A DNA stretch of 64,000 nucleotides from Micromonospora sp. MH99 (GTDB lineage: Bacteria > Actinomycetota > Actinomycetes > Mycobacteriales > Micromonosporaceae), in NCBI RefSeq assembly GCF_021442385.1, contig NZ_MUZA01000019.1, positions 31,347-95,346 of the forward strand. The letters are read 5' to 3'. Shown one piece after another: positions 63,405 through 64,000 of this stretch. The position numbers were made by a program, and so were the translations under genes. Within the stretch, counting starts at the first letter, position 1, and each line of letters opens with the position of its first letter. The notes under the pieces are model-generated. The model worked only from the letters and a program-made list of their open reading frames with translations. It was not told the origin of the DNA and ran no database searches.

Positions 63405-64000
63405 GACGCGTCCCCGCCGGTGCTCAGGTCGTAGACGGTGACCCCGTCAACGGTCTGCGCCGTGAAGGTCTGCGCGACCCAGGTGGAGATCTCCTGCGAG
63501 GCGGAGCTGCCACCGTTGGCCCGGAAGCCGTCGCCACCCACGAAGTAGTGGATCTTGTGCTCGGCGACGTGGCGCTGGAACTGCGCGAGCGTCGGAGAGG
63601 GGTCACTGCCGTTGAACCCGCCGATCGGCATCACCGGGTCGCCGGTGGCCAACTGGTAGCCGGAGGCGTTGTTGGAACCGATGGTGGCCGCCACCCAGGT
63701 GTAGTCGTCGCTGTCGCGCTCCAGCAGCTCGCGCAGCGCGGCGCTGGGCTCGCGGGCGTCGAGCAGACCGCCCATGCCGCCCCCGGCCTCCCGGGCACCA
63801 CCGCCGCCGGGCAGTCGGCCGCCGCCCGGAAAGCCCGGCACCTGAGCGCCGCCGGGAGCACCGGGTGCCTGCGTGCCGCCGGGGAAGCCCGGGAACTGCC
63901 CGCCGTTCTGATTGCCGGTGCGACCGTCGCCGCCGGGCGGTTGAGCGCCGGTGCGGCCGTCGCCGGGGAACCGCCCGCCGCCGGGGAACGCCGTGTCGCC
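63401..64000 (-). CDS. GT39-type mannosyltransferase, C-terminal part (partial)
   Basis: The frame is open from the right edge, 200 codons, and the N-terminal membrane domain is outside the window. The visible part is a long Gly/Pro-rich linker (FPGGGRFPGDGRTGAQPPG, then QAPGAPGG) followed by a soluble domain (ALRELLERDSDDYTWVAATIGSNNASGYQ, GDPVMPIGGFNGSDPSPTL, KIHYFVGG). The latter resembles the C-terminal domain of ArnT/PMT-like actinobacterial glycosyltransferases. It is coupled to the GT2-GtrA gene. Confidence 0.7.
   Translation of the reverse strand, partial: GDTAFPGGGRFPGDGRTGAQPPGGDGRTGNQNGGQFPGFPGGTQAPGAPGGAQVPGFPGGGRLPGGGGAREAGGGMGGLLDAREPSAALRELLERDSDDYTWVAATIGSNNASGYQLATGDPVMPIGGFNGSDPSPTLAQFQRHVAEHKIHYFVGGDGFRANGGSSASQEISTWVAQTFTAQTVDGVTVYDLSTGGDAS

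Overview
The window is high-GC actinobacterial chromosome, most like the Micromonosporaceae (Micromonospora type). Grounds are the GC-rich third positions, frequent GTG starts, a mycothiol-type maleylpyruvate isomerase, DUF2267, DUF6584, DUF5990 and baeRF-like families, a glgX-treY-treZ trehalose operon, and TTGATC-ended palindromic repeats. About 65 genes are supported. I found no rRNA, tRNA, CRISPR array or intact insertion sequence.

Layout. 1-10.9 kb: metabolic and stress genes (haem-oxygenase-fold redox enzyme, TPP enzyme and baeRF protein in one operon; a haloacetate-dehalogenase-like hydrolase; a GCS2 ligase; a Zn-alcohol dehydrogenase with an SRPBCC membrane protein). 11-19.5 kb: a secreted beta-sandwich protein, an ECF sigma factor overlapping a membrane-anchored BNR/sialidase-like protein in the anti-sigma slot, an SCP2 protein with a glycogen-debranching-type enzyme, and a regulator divergent from a DUF4097/hydrolase pair. 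19.5-31.8 kb: GH43, RibD-C-like reductase, PPOX/HxlR pair, an amyloid-signalling-like pair (Bell-like protein plus NTPase), an LppX-type lipoprotein, an AlkZ-like protein, an SDR/TetR pair with a triple operator, and an S41 peptidase. 31.9-46.8 kb is accessory: a papain-like protein of unknown role, a DUF2089/SHOCT operon, a pseudogene, a tandemly duplicated small secreted Cys protein with an XRE regulator, a second regulator with a NUDIX hydrolase, and an AT-richer island holding a membrane protein, a degenerate response regulator and a TIR-NB-ARC-TPR protein. 46.8-54.5 kb: glycogen-to-trehalose genes (glgX, treY, treZ) divergent from a GT4 glycosyltransferase. 54.5-64 kb: a mycothiol-dependent isomerase, a repeat-rich intergenic region, citrate synthase, a cell-envelope operon (sulfatase-fold protein, methyltransferase, 49-aa membrane protein), an arginase-family protein, a GT2-GtrA fusion and the C-terminal part of a GT39-type transferase.

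The strongest candidate for an under-described system is 23868-25800. A 131-aa helical protein ends in a RHIM/BASS-like motif (core GVQFG...Q...F), and 13 bp downstream an NTPase starts with the same motif. This is the effector-receptor layout of amyloid-signalling bacterial NLRs. Unusually, this NTPase has Met in place of the P-loop Lys and four membrane segments instead of a repeat sensor domain. The TIR-NB-ARC-TPR protein at 43309-46290 is a second, independent immune-like gene. Functions are inferred from sequence motifs alone.
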